Source: Anthonomus grandis grandis
Taxonomy: Eukaryota; Arthropoda; Insecta; Coleoptera; Curculionidae
Assembly (NCBI RefSeq): GCF_022605725.1
Contig: NC_065567.1
Span: 30,979,127-31,043,126 of the forward strand
Reading direction: 5' to 3'
DNA: 64,000 nucleotides
Within the stretch, counting starts at the first letter, position 1. Every line of letters starts with the position of its first letter. The notes beneath the pieces are model-generated. The model did not search any database and was not told the DNA's origin. It saw only the letters and a program-made list of their open reading frames with translations. Below are positions 1-13,600 of the stretch, one piece after another. A program made the position numbers and the translations under genes.

Positions 1-892
1 GGAGTATAATCTCTAAATTATCAATGCTATACTTACTTCGCAGTTTATGATCAGATTACGGGGATTTTCCACAATATTTACTAACTATTCACAAAACTGC
101 TGTGTTTACTGGGTTTAATTGTTTTTGTTCTAAAAATACCAAACCCCAAGAACTTTCCAGTTTCCAAATAAATAAAACGTCATAAAAGACCTTAAGGTCG
201 TGTCTACAAGGAGCACGTCACATCGACGGATGGAGTTCAAGCCACTCTATTGGTGTGAAACTTCTCTGGGTTGAACGTCCACTTATTTATTGACTTTCTT
301 ATTATTTTCAACTCTCCAACTTAAATACTCAAACCCGATATCCGAACATTTAATCAGTTTACTAACAAACACATAAAGGTCAATCAAAATACAATCAGCT
401 GACATTCCAGTGCTTTCTCTCTCTCTCATTTTACCCTCGGGATAAAAAAAGATGAAACAACTTCCTGTTTCTGAACTGTCAAAGGTGTTGGTTCAAAATG
501 GCCGCCTGTTGCGCAACGGAAACTTGGAATGCGCAGTCGTCTTGAGCGTTTTTCTCTGGTCTTATTGTACTATTTATGTTAGTTATTATTGTTGTTCGTA
601 TTTACTCATTGTTTAAATTAATACAACTGTTGTAAATTTAACAAAAACTGCATTTTCTTTTCTGTTTATACTTTCATTCGTACTTCCTCCTCATGACCTC
701 CACAAAACCAAATTCCATTAATTGTGAATGTGGCCTAATTTGTGATAAAACAATCATGTCAAATACGATGGCCATTGGCCACTCCCGTTTAAGTTTGTTA
801 GGTTATATTTTCTGTTATTGTCTCCATTTTATTTTATTTGCTGAACTTGTTAAACATTGTTAGTGAAGCGGTTTTACGAATTTTCTAAGACG
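1..892. promoter_or_regulatory. Upstream region and 5' UTR of BABAM2
   Basis: No convincing coding sequence. About 350-400 bp before the BABAM2 start there is a short GC-richer stretch (roughly 470-550) with a TGTCAAA motif at 477-483 and an ATGGCCGCC block near 498; the latter resembles the core bound by YY1/Pho-type factors. This stretch is the best candidate for the promoter. The rest is AT-rich sequence in which I see nothing else. Confidence 0.35.
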
Positions 893-3800
893 ATGTCGGA
901 GCCAAGCGAAGAAACGATATCTCCAACGAGTCAGCCGGAATGTTCGACCGACGTTGACTCGTCCTCCTCAACTGTTACTTTATTTAGCTACTCAGATATT
1001 GCTTTGGACTCGGACCCTCTGGATGGAACCCTGAATGTCTCTGGAGAAGGTGATAGGGAGGAAAGTGAAAAAGAGGAGCACGATCAAAATAATGAAGACA
1101 GTCAAGAGCATTATGAGGGTCACAAGGAAGAATATGATGGTAACGAGGAAGAGGATGAGTATGATGATGAAAAACTTGATGATGATGATGATGAAGAATA
1201 TGATGATAATGATGAGAAACAGGATATGGAATCAATTGAACTTAGTGAGGTTGATTTGCTTCAAAGCAACCTTGAAACTCTAGCAGATTATGGCAAATTT
1301 GGTATGTTTTTCTCTCAATGCAGCTCTTAAAATATTCAAGTATGAATTGGTAAGAAATAGGCAAGTCAAAAACGAAATATAAAAAAAAGCTTAAAATTGC
1401 ACACTACACTAATAAAATACTATTTAATTGTTTTATTAATTGAACATTTAAACATAATAACCCAGACATATAAAACATGTTAAAGGATGATATCTTTACT
1501 GCCATTTAAAAATTCTTTAAATTTATAAAAGGCCCTATTTTTAATAGGATTTTAATTTTTTCTTTGAAACTCCTGTACCTGAGTCTTAACACTCAAAAGA
1601 AGAACATTAAAAAATTTTATACTATACTAGTTGGTTCCTTTCTGGCTCAGGAAAGTGTCGACAAGTTACCACTGGTACAGTTTGGGTATGAATGATGGAT
1701 GTGTGGATAGAAAAAAGTTTGGGGTTTAACATTAAATAGAGTAGACACTCTAGAAAAGACAGGGCAGCAACTCTAACTGAACAAACATCTGACCCCAGTC
1801 ATCCCTGTAGACTAGAAGACTACTAGAGAATTCTAACACATTTCCTCTGTAAGCCAATGATTTTTTGGGTATGGGCAGAATGTCGCCATCAGGAATGGCA
1901 TAGGTCATTTTCAAGGTGAAATAATTTTGATAGGCTTTAAGTAGGGAATTTAAATAGATACAAGAGACAAACTCAGAGTAAGTCTATATTCTGTCTAGAA
2001 TAGGATATCATGAGCCATGGTGTCCATTTATTTATGTGTATTTCTTATATGGTTTTCTAGAGAACTAAAAAGTCTAGTTATTCAGAAAACAATAGCACAT
2101 AGAAGGTACAGACAGTCAGGATCAAATACTGATTACTTAAGTTTTAGTGTTCTGCGCACAGAATGCCGTTCATTATCTAGTGAATGCTACAGACATTACA
2201 TTGAAAGAGCCGAAAATGCAATAGAGAACGATAGCAAGACCTTTTGGAAATTTGTAAGACTTCAGTCCAATCAAAGCGATTCTACCGTTCCAGATGAGAT
2301 GTTCCTTCAGGATCTCAGGGCCGATACTGGTATTTCTATTGCAAATCTCTTTGCCACCCACTTTTTATCTGTATTTAACAAGAATACTAACCCTTCTAAT
2401 GCCTCTGACGGTCTCGATACCTCATGTAAATTTAACCATATCAACCACGTGTTCCTTAGTGCTACTACAATTGAAACAGCATTAGCTAAACTGGACAGCA
2501 GAAAGGGAGCGGGTCCCGATGGAATTCCAAACAGGCTTTTGAAAGAGTGCAGCCATTCCCTTTTCCTTCCACTTTTTCATATTTTCAATTTGTCCCTAAC
2601 TTCTGGAACTTTTCCAGAGAACTATCTCATGTATGTCGAAGCTATCTCATGTATGTCCTATTTATAAATCTGGGAATAAGAGTGACATAACTGACTATCG
2701 TCCCATTAGTATCCTCTCTGCAATTCCTAAGCTGTTCGAGCACTGTGTAGAGGTGGTTCTATCTGGCACATTTCAGGAAATAATTGGAGATCAGCAGCAT
2801 GGATTCACCAGAGGTCGTTCTGTGGATACAAACTTGTTTGTTTTTAGCAACTATATCTTCAAATCTTTTGCCGACGGTAATGAAACACATGCGATATACA
2901 CGGACTTTAGTAAAGCCTTCGATAGGGTCAACCATAATATTCTTATCTCTCATATTTCAGATCTCGGCATCAGCGGATCTCTTTTACTTTGGATCAAGTC
3001 TTATCTGATGGATAGAGAGCAGCGTGTTAAAATTGGTGGTTTTTTGTCCAACCCATTTTTGACAACTTCAGGGGTCCCTCAGGGCTCCCATTTGGGACCA
3101 TTGTTATTTAGTCTCTTTATCAATCACCTCGGCTCCCTACTGGAGTCTGAGTTTTTGCTCTTCGCTGATGATTTGAAAATTTTTCGGCGGATTTTCTCCT
3201 CTCAGGATCAGTTGGTGCTTCAGAGAGATATAAACAGAGTGTTTTCCTGGTGTAAGTCGAATGAAATGTCATTGAATGTTAGGAAATGTGGGTTTATGAG
3301 GTTTACTCGTTTAAGGGTCTCCCCTCCTTGTCAATATGTTATTGATGGTATCCCCTTGAAGGAGCTTGACTCAGACAAGGATTTGGGTGTCTTTCTGGAC
3401 CCGAGTCTTACTTTCTTCCACCACTTCGAAAATACTGTACATAGAGCTAATAAACTGCTTGGTTTTATCAAAAGATCTTGCAAAGACTTTACTAATGTGT
3501 CGGCATTGAAGACACTATATATTTGCCTGGTGAGATCTCTTCTCGAATTCTCCAATATTGTTTGGTCACCTCATTTTCTGATTCACATTGAGAGGCTTGA
3601 AAATATCCAGCACAAGTTTATCAGGTTTGCCAGATATACTCTTATGAAGTCAGGCCTGGATCTTACCTGTTCAGAGACCATGTCCTACCTGAGCATAAAC
3701 TCCTTATCAAGTAGAAGGCAGTTCTTTGATGTTTGCTTTGCGTTTAAGGTTCTGAATGGTATTGTTAGAAGTCCGGAATGTCTGTGCCTTTTCTCTTTGC

Positions 3801-5822
3801 ATGTATCTTCTTACACAACACGAGGTCAGGCGCTTCTCCACATTCCCTTTTGCAGAACATCCTATCTACTAAACAGTCCTATAAATAGAATAGCTTCTAC
3901 AGTGAATAGATTTGCAAAAGATCTTGATTTTTTTAGTACATCTTTAAATAAATTTAAGTCGTCAGCTAGGGCAACTATCTTGGGATAGTGCCCTACTCCC
4001 ACTCTTTGGATTATGTTTAGCACAGTATTGTTTATTAGTATTATAGTTTTTACTTAAGACTACTGTTAATTATTAATAAGTACTTGAAATGTTATATACG
4101 TTGATGAATAAATAAATAAATAAAATAAATAAATCTTACAGTCTGCAAGTTTAATAATCAAAAATCATAAAATTATAAGAGACAATTCTTTTGGTACTAG
4201 GCTCACTTATGGTTTCAGTTTGCCCATACCACATAGTTGGCAAATAAAAAAATCATTTGTTTATAAAGGGTAAGAAAATCTTTTAACTGCATTCCTCTTG
4301 AAGTTAGATCAATGTCAATGCTCAGAAGTTTGTTATTTTCGACAAATATTTAAGTTTAGCTCCCTAATATTCTAGTTGCCTTTATCATGTACTACTAACC
4401 CCACTGTTAGTATGTTAAAAATTATTTAGAAGAAACTCCCGTTTTGAACAAAAAAGTGGAAATTGCTCTCTTTTATTTATTTTTTCCCCCACAGATGCTT
4501 GCATCTAGGGGAATATAATTCCAAAATTCGAATTCTACTATTATAATAACTTAATGAATTGAATCAAATTTCTTAAAGACATTCAGTAAATTTAAATCAT
4601 GACATTTTCACTAATATAATTTTTATTCGTTAAACAGACTTGCAAGCAAGACCAAATAGATACCTGGAACTAGTCGAGGGATTTAAAAATTACCATTTTT
4701 ACCTGAATGTTCCCTATGCAGGAAAATTTCTAAAATGGGAATTGATTTTTGACCCAGAAGACCTAATGGCCCTTCCTGATTTTGACTTCAATGATTGTTC
4801 CTTCTTATCAGAACCAGATATAAATTATATCGCTGAAAATATTCCTAGTTGGGACAATTGGGATCTTAATGACACAGACAGTATTTTGAATATAATCAAG
4901 GAGTTTTTAGCCCTTTATGGTAAAACTCAGGTAAGGATTACAATCTATATGCCCAAATAAATCCTGGTTATTAAAAATCATATTTTCCAGCTTGATAAGC
5001 TGCTTAAGGAAAACAAATACTGCAAGTTTAAAGAACAATATGAAGAATTGCTCAACAAAATGGACTTGACCCCCGACAAAGTTGAGGTGCAAATTGAAAC
5101 CAAGAATGAATCAGACTATGGAGGCACAACTGATGACTTTATTGCCATCAATTTTTTAGTAAATTTACCCATTGATTTCAGTAAATTACTGGAATATTCT
5201 CAACCTGGTCTAGTAATAACAAATCCAGGAGAAGATTATGCGCACCTCCACATTCAGTTTAGAAAATTGGATCATCCACAGGTAAATAGAAATATATATT
5301 CCTTTTTTTATTACATTAATATTACGTTGTTTTTCTTAGACCAAAGTGGCGTTAAATTTGAGTGCTAGGCCAGAGCAAGCCCTTGAAAGACTGAGGGTTG
5401 CCAAACTAGGCAAAGATGCCACCTTGTACGAGTACGTTAAGACGTTTAAAAGCATCATAGACAATCAAATCCAGTTACTTTGGGACCGTTCTGAGGCAAG
5501 AGGTGAATTTATTGCTGCTATAGTAGCCCATTTTGCAAAAAGCATTGTGGAGTATGACTGCACCAGAAATACTAAAATCAGCTTCATTTATGATGAAACC
5601 GAGGATTATACCGCGTTGGTAACAGTGAAACTGTCACACGATTATCCGAGAGATAAACCGAAGATTTTGCTGCAATCGATTTTTTGTCAAGTAGGAAAGT
5701 TTTGTCAGGCACCGGTTATATTTCATAATTACGATGCCGAGGGGACAGTTGAACAGAATATAATGAATTTTAGGGAGGTGCTGAAAGTGGAAGTACCTAA
5801 CTTTCAGAATCATAAGCATTGA
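893..5822 (+). CDS. BABAM2: BABAM2/BRE (BRCC45), scaffold subunit of the BRISC and BRCA1-A complexes
   Basis: Coding exons 893-1301, 4638-4930, 4991-5281 and 5340-5822, all joined in frame at GT-AG sites, giving 491 residues against about 383 in vertebrates. Exons 2-4 match BRE: VPYAGKFLKWELIF early on (vertebrate IPYAGETLKWDIIF), then a GEFIAAIVAHFAKSIVEYD block and YPRDKP near the C terminus, both in the second UEV/RWD-like part. The last residues of exon 1 (SNLETLADYGKFG) still align to the vertebrate N terminus, so exon 1 belongs to the gene. What is extra is about 110 residues ahead of that, rich in Asp and Glu. The start at 893 is the first ATG in this open frame. The family is a scaffold for K63-specific deubiquitination by BRCC36 in DNA repair and signalling. 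Intron 1 (3.3 kb) carries a retrotransposon. Confidence 0.9.
1302..2010. other. BABAM2 intron 1, part before the retrotransposon
   Basis: AT-rich, no gene seen. The stretch 1640-1960 is clearly richer in G and C than its surroundings and may be an old unrecognised repeat, but I could not match it to any family. Confidence 0.3.
2011..4137 (+). mobile_element. 5'-truncated non-LTR retrotransposon (Jockey/CR1-like) in BABAM2 intron 1
   Basis: Reverse transcriptase runs from about 2050 (FSRELK near its start) to 3988. Motifs in order: GPDGIP at 2513, YRPISILSAIPK from 2698, HGFTRGRS, YTDFSKAFDRVNHN, SGVPQGSHLGPLLFSLFIN, FADDLK at about 3163 (the catalytic FADD), and the C-terminal LLEFSNIVWSP. 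The endonuclease domain is missing, as in 5'-truncated insertions. A short 3' UTR follows and ends in an (AATA)n tail at 4107-4134. The frame shifts near 2640 because a 16-base string is duplicated 19 bases apart. Clade assignment is tentative. It is the most intact RT in this window, so probably the youngest copy. Confidence 0.85.
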
Positions 5823-7637
5823 GAAGACTGATTTGTTTGTGATAATTACTTGACCTAAGATGTTCATATTTATTTATAAGGCAGACGCTAAATGCTTTGA
5901 AATTCGTTTTTTTTTATGGTATACTTGACTGACTCAACAGTTGTTTTAAGTAAAATTTATACTGTTGGAAGAATTCATAATTAGTTACCTATTTTTTGGG
6001 ATTTCAGTAAATTTTAATTAGGAAAATATTATCTCAATTATTTCAATATTATGTTAAAGGAAAGTGGTACATAGCTACTTCTTCAGTTGATTTTAATAAT
6101 ACATCAATTCCTTTGCCAAAGGGAGGTAAAACAGGGCATTCTTAAAATTAATTGATAAGTGGAAATATATTTTATTCATGTATTTCCTATTATTAACTTA
6201 CGTTAGGATCATACCCTTAAACTAGTCAAAATGTAATTTGTATTTTATTGTTACTTTTCAGAACGCTTTATCAAAGTCAAACAAGTGTTAATTTAAAACA
6301 AAAAGTTTTGATTAATTGTTTTGAGAAGCATCAAAAAGATACAAAAATGGTAAGTAGTTTTTTATATATTTAATTTTATTTTAATTACCTTGCTAATAGT
6401 ACTAGATTAAACTACCTAAATGTTGGATCAAATTAGGCCTTCTTACTCCAAAAATGATGAATTTCAATAAGAAATAATGGTAGATGGGTTGATAGTTAGA
6501 ACCTCAGCTTCTGGATATATAAAAAAAACTTTTCATACCTCAAGTAAATTATTTAAGACTTATGGATATAGTTTAGGTCAAATATAACCCAAGGCACATT
6601 AAAGATTTAAGTTTATATATTATTTTCTTAATTAATATTTACTGACGTAATACCCAAGAAAGTAGGTAACTAAAACAATAATGCAAAACTGTAATAAAAA
6701 TGTTTCTTAGCATATATGGAAAATCTAAATTCTTTTAAATTTTAGTAGATACGAAAAAGGTCAAGTATATACAAAATTGATCGTGTATAATAAAATATGT
6801 TTGAGAACGTTTTGAAGAATTTGTCAATGTTAGGTGGATTGAATTCTTTGTAAAGTAATGTGCCTACAGATGTATTTATTTTGTATAATATTAGTTTTAA
6901 AGTGCAAATAGGTTTTGTAAGTTCTTACGATATACGTGTTAAAAAACTATGCAGCCAAAACAGAATATTGAACTTGTATAAAGCTTCTGTTAAGATCTTA
7001 TATCATTTATTTGTTTTTAGATTTAATTCCTCTAAAACGCTTGTATTTTCTGTGTCAAAATACCAAATACACGTATGTCCAGTCATATTTTTGTATATTT
7101 TTGCAATAAATACGTATATAAATATCTTTATATATTCACTTGATGCAACTCAAAAAAAAATCGTTCAATATTGTTAAAGGACCGAGATGCTTGATTTTAT
7201 CAAGCTGTGGATAAACAATAAATGGCCTATAAACAGAAGTTTCCTGTGAATAATTTACCATTAAGCAATTTATCAAAAAAACAAAGATTTATTAAATATA
7301 TGAAATTCTTAAGACAATAAAGACAGAGAAAAAAGTTAATATCCTTCATACTATAACAATTAGAACAATCAGGGTTTGATAAACATAATAAATAATATAA
7401 GTAAACTCCGTTAATTCATGAAACAATCACATATTTCAAGCATCTTTCTTAGTTGGACGTACAGGGTATCCCAGGTAAATAACAATTTTGCATCATATAA
7501 AAAAGTTAAAAAAAGGGTGCTGTAAACACCCTGTATATCTTATTATTTTTTTCATTCACATGAAATCAAATTGCCTCATAATATGATTAATTTAGAGATT
7601 GTAAATTAATAAAGAACCACAAAAAAAAAATTTAAAG
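5823..7637. other. Intergenic region between convergent BABAM2 and l(3)mbt, with both 3' UTRs
   Basis: No gene recognised. A + strand open frame at 6860-7177 has no ATG at its start, no homology I recognise and AT-driven composition. Several AATAAA signals lie on the + strand (near 7106, 7217 and 7316), and an oligo-A stretch at 7620-7630 lies just past the l(3)mbt stop. A short mariner-type repeat lies at 7459-7536. Confidence 0.4.
7459..7536. repeat. Mariner-type MITE relic
   Basis: About 78 bp bounded by TACAGGGT on the left and ACCCTGTA on the right, the same terminal sequence as the mariner at 39010-40717. There is no coding capacity. It looks like a solo terminal-repeat derivative inserted at a TA. 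Confidence 0.55.
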
Positions 7638-10600
7638 CTACTTATTTACATATCTTTTCCTTTTGGGGGCCTGATCTCTAAGCAGTACAATACTGTTATA
7701 CAGCTTTATACCAGGTCCGACCTTAAAGTTTAAAACCCGTATAATATCGTCTTGGCTTAGATGTAATAAAGCCTCGCCGTCGATTCGCTGTTCGTAAAAC
7801 CCGGCAGTATACCGGTCACAACCGGGTATCGCAGCCACAAATTCCACCACATCATTACAGGACCAACTTATCGGATTATCGTCGGTATTGATGAAATCCT
7901 CCAAAAACTCTGAGTGTTTTTTCCAAGATTCCTTTTCCGCCGGAGAGATTTTCGAGTCGGTTACGAATTTTCGCGCCATTTCTTCCAGCGAGGATTTGGA
8001 ATTCGAGTTATCCGCGCTATTCTTTGGTTCCTCTTCATCGTCTTCCTCCTCATCCTCTTCTTCATCTTCTTCTTCCTTTTTCATTCTTTTAACATATTTA
8101 CGCTTAGGCTTTTGTTCTGGTATATCGTCACTTTGACCTCGTTGCTGCTGCAGATCTTTTAACCACTTAGGTGGCCTTCCGAGGCGACGTTTGCTAAAGC
8201 AACAAAAACAATTTTTAGAAGAACTTCTAGTATCTATTATAGACTTACCATTTATCCCTATTCAGATGTCTGGAAATAGGTTCTTTTGCCTCAGGACTCC
8301 TGTCTGGACTTAACAGTCTATCGGGTAATACTTTTTCGGAATCAATGTTTCCTTCCGCATAGGGGCAGAATTTCTGCGAGGTGTGAATGGGGTATTTCAA
8401 GCCGTTTGTGTGACCTTGTCCTCTGCACCCCACCGTAGGGCATTCCAAAAAATCATACACGTCATCAGGAGCTAAAAACAATGATTATACCATAATCCAT
8501 CATTTGAGGAGGGTTCATGCAAAAGCAGACATGAGAAAAAGAACAAAAACTGTCTTTTCAAAAGCAGGTTGTAATAAAAACAGTGGAGTTACTTAGATTA
8601 AGATATAAGGATTTTAAAAGCGTATTAACCTAATTTTTACAAAAAAATAACTAATTTATTTATTTCAAATTATTAATTTTCTTGAGAGTTAAGTTAATAA
8701 AAAAAAATTTATTATTAATTTATCATACTTCCAAAAGGCAATAATAAAGATTTAAACATGTACTTCGTTGTCATCTTCTAAGCAGTTAAATGCTTCATCA
8801 CCATCGTCATGTTCCTCTCAAAATTCACGAAAATAAAGAAAATACAAAGTTGTGGTCTCACAACATGTACTCACAGGCTTCACGTATTTCGCTCTAGCTA
8901 GAGTATCATCAGGATAAAAGAGACGAACATTCGGCATTTTCTTTTTAATGCCCACTGAGCGTTCCATTTTTTACTATTGACTAGGATGAAACCAATTAAA
9001 TAGAGTACACACAAATGCTTATCATTGCTTTCTGATGAAAATCAAGAAACCATATACATCACCTGACTAATAAAGTCGGTAATGTAGAACACATAAAACT
9101 CATTTAAATCCTGTGGGAATATGTGTTGTTTAGAAAAAAAAAACACAAACTTAAGCAATAGGTATATAAAATGGGATTTGTCTTGTTTGGGTTAGTTTTA
9201 GGTTTGATTGGAATATGTCTTATTTTGCTTTAACTACGAAAAACTCACATTTGAAAAAAAAATTAAAATACGCAAAATTTCATTGCAATACTGATCCTAG
9301 ACAAAAGGCTTTGGTAGGTTTTTACATACTAAGACAAAAGTCTATGAATAGTCTATCACAATTCATCCAAGTTAAGAATTTTTTAGGAAACGCAAAAGGC
9401 CAATGAAAAGTCAAGGATCTATGAGATAAATTGTAATGATTGTAATAAGAAGTACATAGGGCAACAAAGAAGATCAATAAATAGATTTAAAGAACATGTA
9501 GGAAAAGTTAAAAATTCAAGTGGTCACTTTGTAGGTAATAGCAATGGAAAATTATATGTATACAGCAATATTTAAAAAACCAATATTAATTGGGCCCAAC
9601 CCCTTATGCTGAATTGTATAGTTTAATTAGTGTTTAAACTATGTTCAGCTATACTTTACTGGATTTTTCGCTCATTAGTTAAATATTTAGTATATAAGGC
9701 CACTTATTATTAGTTTTAGTTGGGTTTTAATCTTTTCCCTATATTATAACAAAACTTACTTAATGGTGGTTCTAAAGGATGTCCGGTTTTTTGGCACCAA
9801 CCTATGGGGTGAATGTCAGGACTGTCGTCATCTACCCAATAGCTGTATCTGTCCGGCCATCCGTCAAAGTGGATTCTGATCTGATGTTCTTTAACGTCAT
9901 CTACTGTTGCGACTCGTATAAGTTGAGGCACCTATATATTGATTTCATGGTAAGGTTTTAAGGAGTTTTATTTTTATAATAATTACCCTTTTGTCGACGC
10001 ACTCAAGTCGCATTCCACGTTTAAACCCACATGCAGGTCTTTGTTTAAAAGCACGCACTGGAGCTGCAACCGATTTAGTTTCCTTCAGATATTTTTCCCA
10101 AGTGAAATCTTCAGGGCTTGGGTAGTCTGGAAGTGTGAGATCATCTTTTAAATTAAAACAACCATTAAAATAAGTGTTTCTTACCACTAGGTGCTGTCAG
10201 GTCATGTCCATACTGGTCACACCAGCCAACAGGGTGAATGTAGGGCGACGTAGGGTCGGCCCAATAGTCGTAAATGTCATCCCATCCATCGAAATGCACT
10301 AAAATTCTATTGTCCATCATGTCTCTTACTGTTGCCACACAAATAAGCGTAGAATTCGTTTTATCGACGGCTTCCAACTTCATACCGATGCGGAATCCGT
10401 TTGGACAAATTGCCTTAAAATTAATTTTTTGTAATGATGATTTTTAAACAAAAATGTAAAAGTATTAAGTCAATCCCAATTAATTACCAATGAACTTTTT
10501 ATTTATGCTATTTTCTCTAATTTTATTTTGCATTATCGTACAGTTTTGTAGTATTTACCATTTTTTTAAGTATTTACCATAAATTTTAGAATGTTAACCT

Positions 10601-13600
10601 AAATAACCTGTTAGTAAACCTGAATAAATTATTTTGTATTTGTACAATAATTTTCTTATTTATCATACCTGTCCTGCTCTATTGACAAACAAATGTTTAG
10701 GGGCTGCGGTACTCTTGGTATGTTTCAAATATTGAATCCAATTAAAGTTATCCTCCTTATACGGAGGTGGAGGTCTGAGTTCATGGCCGTACTTTTCACA
10801 CCACCCCATTGGGAATATATTCATGCTATCCGCATAAGTCCAAAAGTCGTAATTGTCTGGATAGCTGAAAAAGGACTTTCTTTATTAAGAAATTTTGCCT
10901 AAGAATTAATAAACCTTTACTTACTAACACGAGTCTTCTATATAGTTTTTCTCTTCTAATGTAAAACTAACATTAAATACGTGCAAAAAGCAAACCAGAC
11001 ACAAAAACCGTAACAACTACTTGATAATCTGAATATATACAAATGCATCAATCTTCTTTTTTTCGGTACAACTTCATCAATATTAATTCGTCGTGTTTTT
11101 GTATATTTTAGGTATGTTCGAGTTTCCGTTTTACTTTGACAAAAATCATGGTTTATGTAAAAGTAAAGTTAACAGGGCTTCTTTAAAATTCAACTTATTT
11201 AGCAAAAGCTCCATGCTTCTTTTCTATATCTCAAAATAAAATGTTAACTAAAACATTTTATTTTGGTTGAGGAACTTTGTTGAAGTAAAAAAAATCGGTC
11301 ACTAGTAGAAGTAGACAAATTTGAATTTTTGGCTTCAAACGAGCCCTGAAAATGTTTGGGTTGGGTTGGAGAATAAAAAAATTAACCAATTTTGCTACCA
11401 ATTACAAGCCAAATTAAATCACCAAAACACGCTTTAAAAAAATATTGGTTAGAATTAAATGAAGCCGACACAAACCTACAAATACCCAAAAAATTAGTTA
11501 CAACAACTGACCACAAAAATCCCATGTCAAAGCCCAAATAAATCTAAATATATCCGCTTACCCATCAAAGTGCAAACGAATCCTATAACCATTAATATCC
11601 GCAACAGTTAAAACACAAAAATAAGACGGATGTTGGGGATCAACTCCTTCCAGCTTCATTCCAGTTTTAAATCCATTTCTTGTATAAGGAAATGGATCTT
11701 TGAATAACTTTACTGGGGCCGCTTTAGCATTGACGTGCGTCAAGTATTTGGACCAAGAGAATCCCTTCTTTTTACACGCCCATGGGTAAGCAAATTTATC
11801 CTGGGATACGTCGTTGGAGTTGTCTTCCTCTCCACTTCCATCAATTTCGTTTTCTGATTTGCTCTTGGGAAATTTCTTTTTTAAACATTTGTTACCAGCA
11901 ACTGGAAATTAAGAGGAAGAAATATCTATTATACAAAAAGTATTTTAAATCTTATTTTTAGAAATCTGGTTTGGCTAAGGTTCATATATACAACTTGTTT
12001 ATAAAGAATCATAAAAATAATAGTTTTATTAACGGTTACATAATTTTTGTACGTATATAAAAAAAGAAAAAAGTATAAACAGAAATAGTCTACACAGTCT
12101 ACTTAATGGACTGTTCATACCATAATTTATTCTTGGTATTAAACTGAGAACAATTTTAGACGAGTGAGGGACATAAGAGTGATAATATCTAACAATTCAA
12201 AACAATTAAATACATTATTAACAATTTTATATAAAGTGGACAGATCAAGTATTACATGACAATTATTGATACAATCTTTCAAAGAATTTAAATTTAAGAG
12301 ACTTCCATATAGTTGTAATCAATGTCTTCTATAGATATTTCGTTGAATTTTGACCAATAATTCAATGTATGTTATATTGTGGTGACCAAACTGGACTAGC
12401 ATATTCTAATGTAGATGCACATAGAAGCAATAAAGGCCTTTAAAATATTGAATGTGATTAAAATCCTTAAGTTTGATTAATAAAACCCTATAGCTTCTTG
12501 GATTTACTCCTAATATAATTTATATGGTAATCAAATCTAAGACCACTATCAATATAAACATGAACAATAAAAAATAGCATGAACTGCAAGTTATTGATAA
12601 GAGGATTGTGTTAAATGCTTTGAAAAGCTTTAAAAAAGTTGTACAGGCAACATCAACTTGTTGCTGATTTTCCAAAACGCCAGACAAGGATTCAACATAC
12701 AACAAAAAGTTGGTACTAGTAGAGCGACCCTTTTTCACGGTTTTCTATATCATCGTTTAATTTTTTTTAATAAGGATTGGATGGTGTTTTTCTCCTTTAG
12801 TTTGTCAAATTAAACCTGAAAAACATCACTTCATTCCCATACTAATTTTAAATACATTCTAATTTTCGGACTGAGATAGGGATATATAAGTGAGAATTCA
12901 ATTTTTCCACCTCTTTCTATATCATCGTTTTATTTTCTTAATAAAATGTCATGTTGAGCACTTGATTAGAGATTATGGAGCATTATGGAAAATAGATGAG
13001 ATTTTTTGCCACTATGGACATTTTGAAATTGGACGGTAATTTTTAATATCATGCTTATCATTATTTTTAAAGACAGGTGTTACAAACGACAGTTTCCAAA
13101 CGTCAGGATAGGTACTAGAATTTAACGAAAGTTTAAATAAAACCATAGATAAAACACATAATTTTTTAAAAAACATTACAGGTATGCTATCAAGACCTAG
13201 TCCCAAATTTGAGATTACTAACAGAAATTAAAAATATCAATCATAGTAATATCAAAGTTGTTAAGATCGATTTTGTTTGTATGTTACAATTTAGCTTTTC
13301 ATATACATAGCCAAAATAATTTGTGTGCTTTGACTAATTTGGTCACCATAGGACATTATACTAGGTAATTCCGAGTTTTTATTGTTAGAATGAACAAATC
13401 TCCAAAATTCTTTGTAATCATTCTAATATTATTTTGGATCATGTCAATGTGATTTTTGTAGCTTATATTATACATTTCTTTACATTGAACACGATAAAAA
13501 TGGTTGAAACTGTTCAGATAGAGATTTAGAAATCTTCCAATTTTTTTGTTTTTAGCTTTAATACATTGGGAGGATACGATTTTTACCTTTTTTTACTGAT

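Noticed and set aside
984..1235. His-rich open frame on the - strand
   Set aside because: It is the mirror of the GAT/GAA-rich coding exon of BABAM2; no independent support.
4480..4525. Acceptor-like CCCCCACAG followed by ATG at 4495
   Set aside because: The frame stops after six codons and the phase does not connect to the BABAM2 exon at 4638.
6860..7177. 105-codon open frame, + strand
   Set aside because: It begins at a non-ATG codon, is dominated by Ile/Phe/Tyr/Lys as expected of AT-rich DNA, and matches no family.
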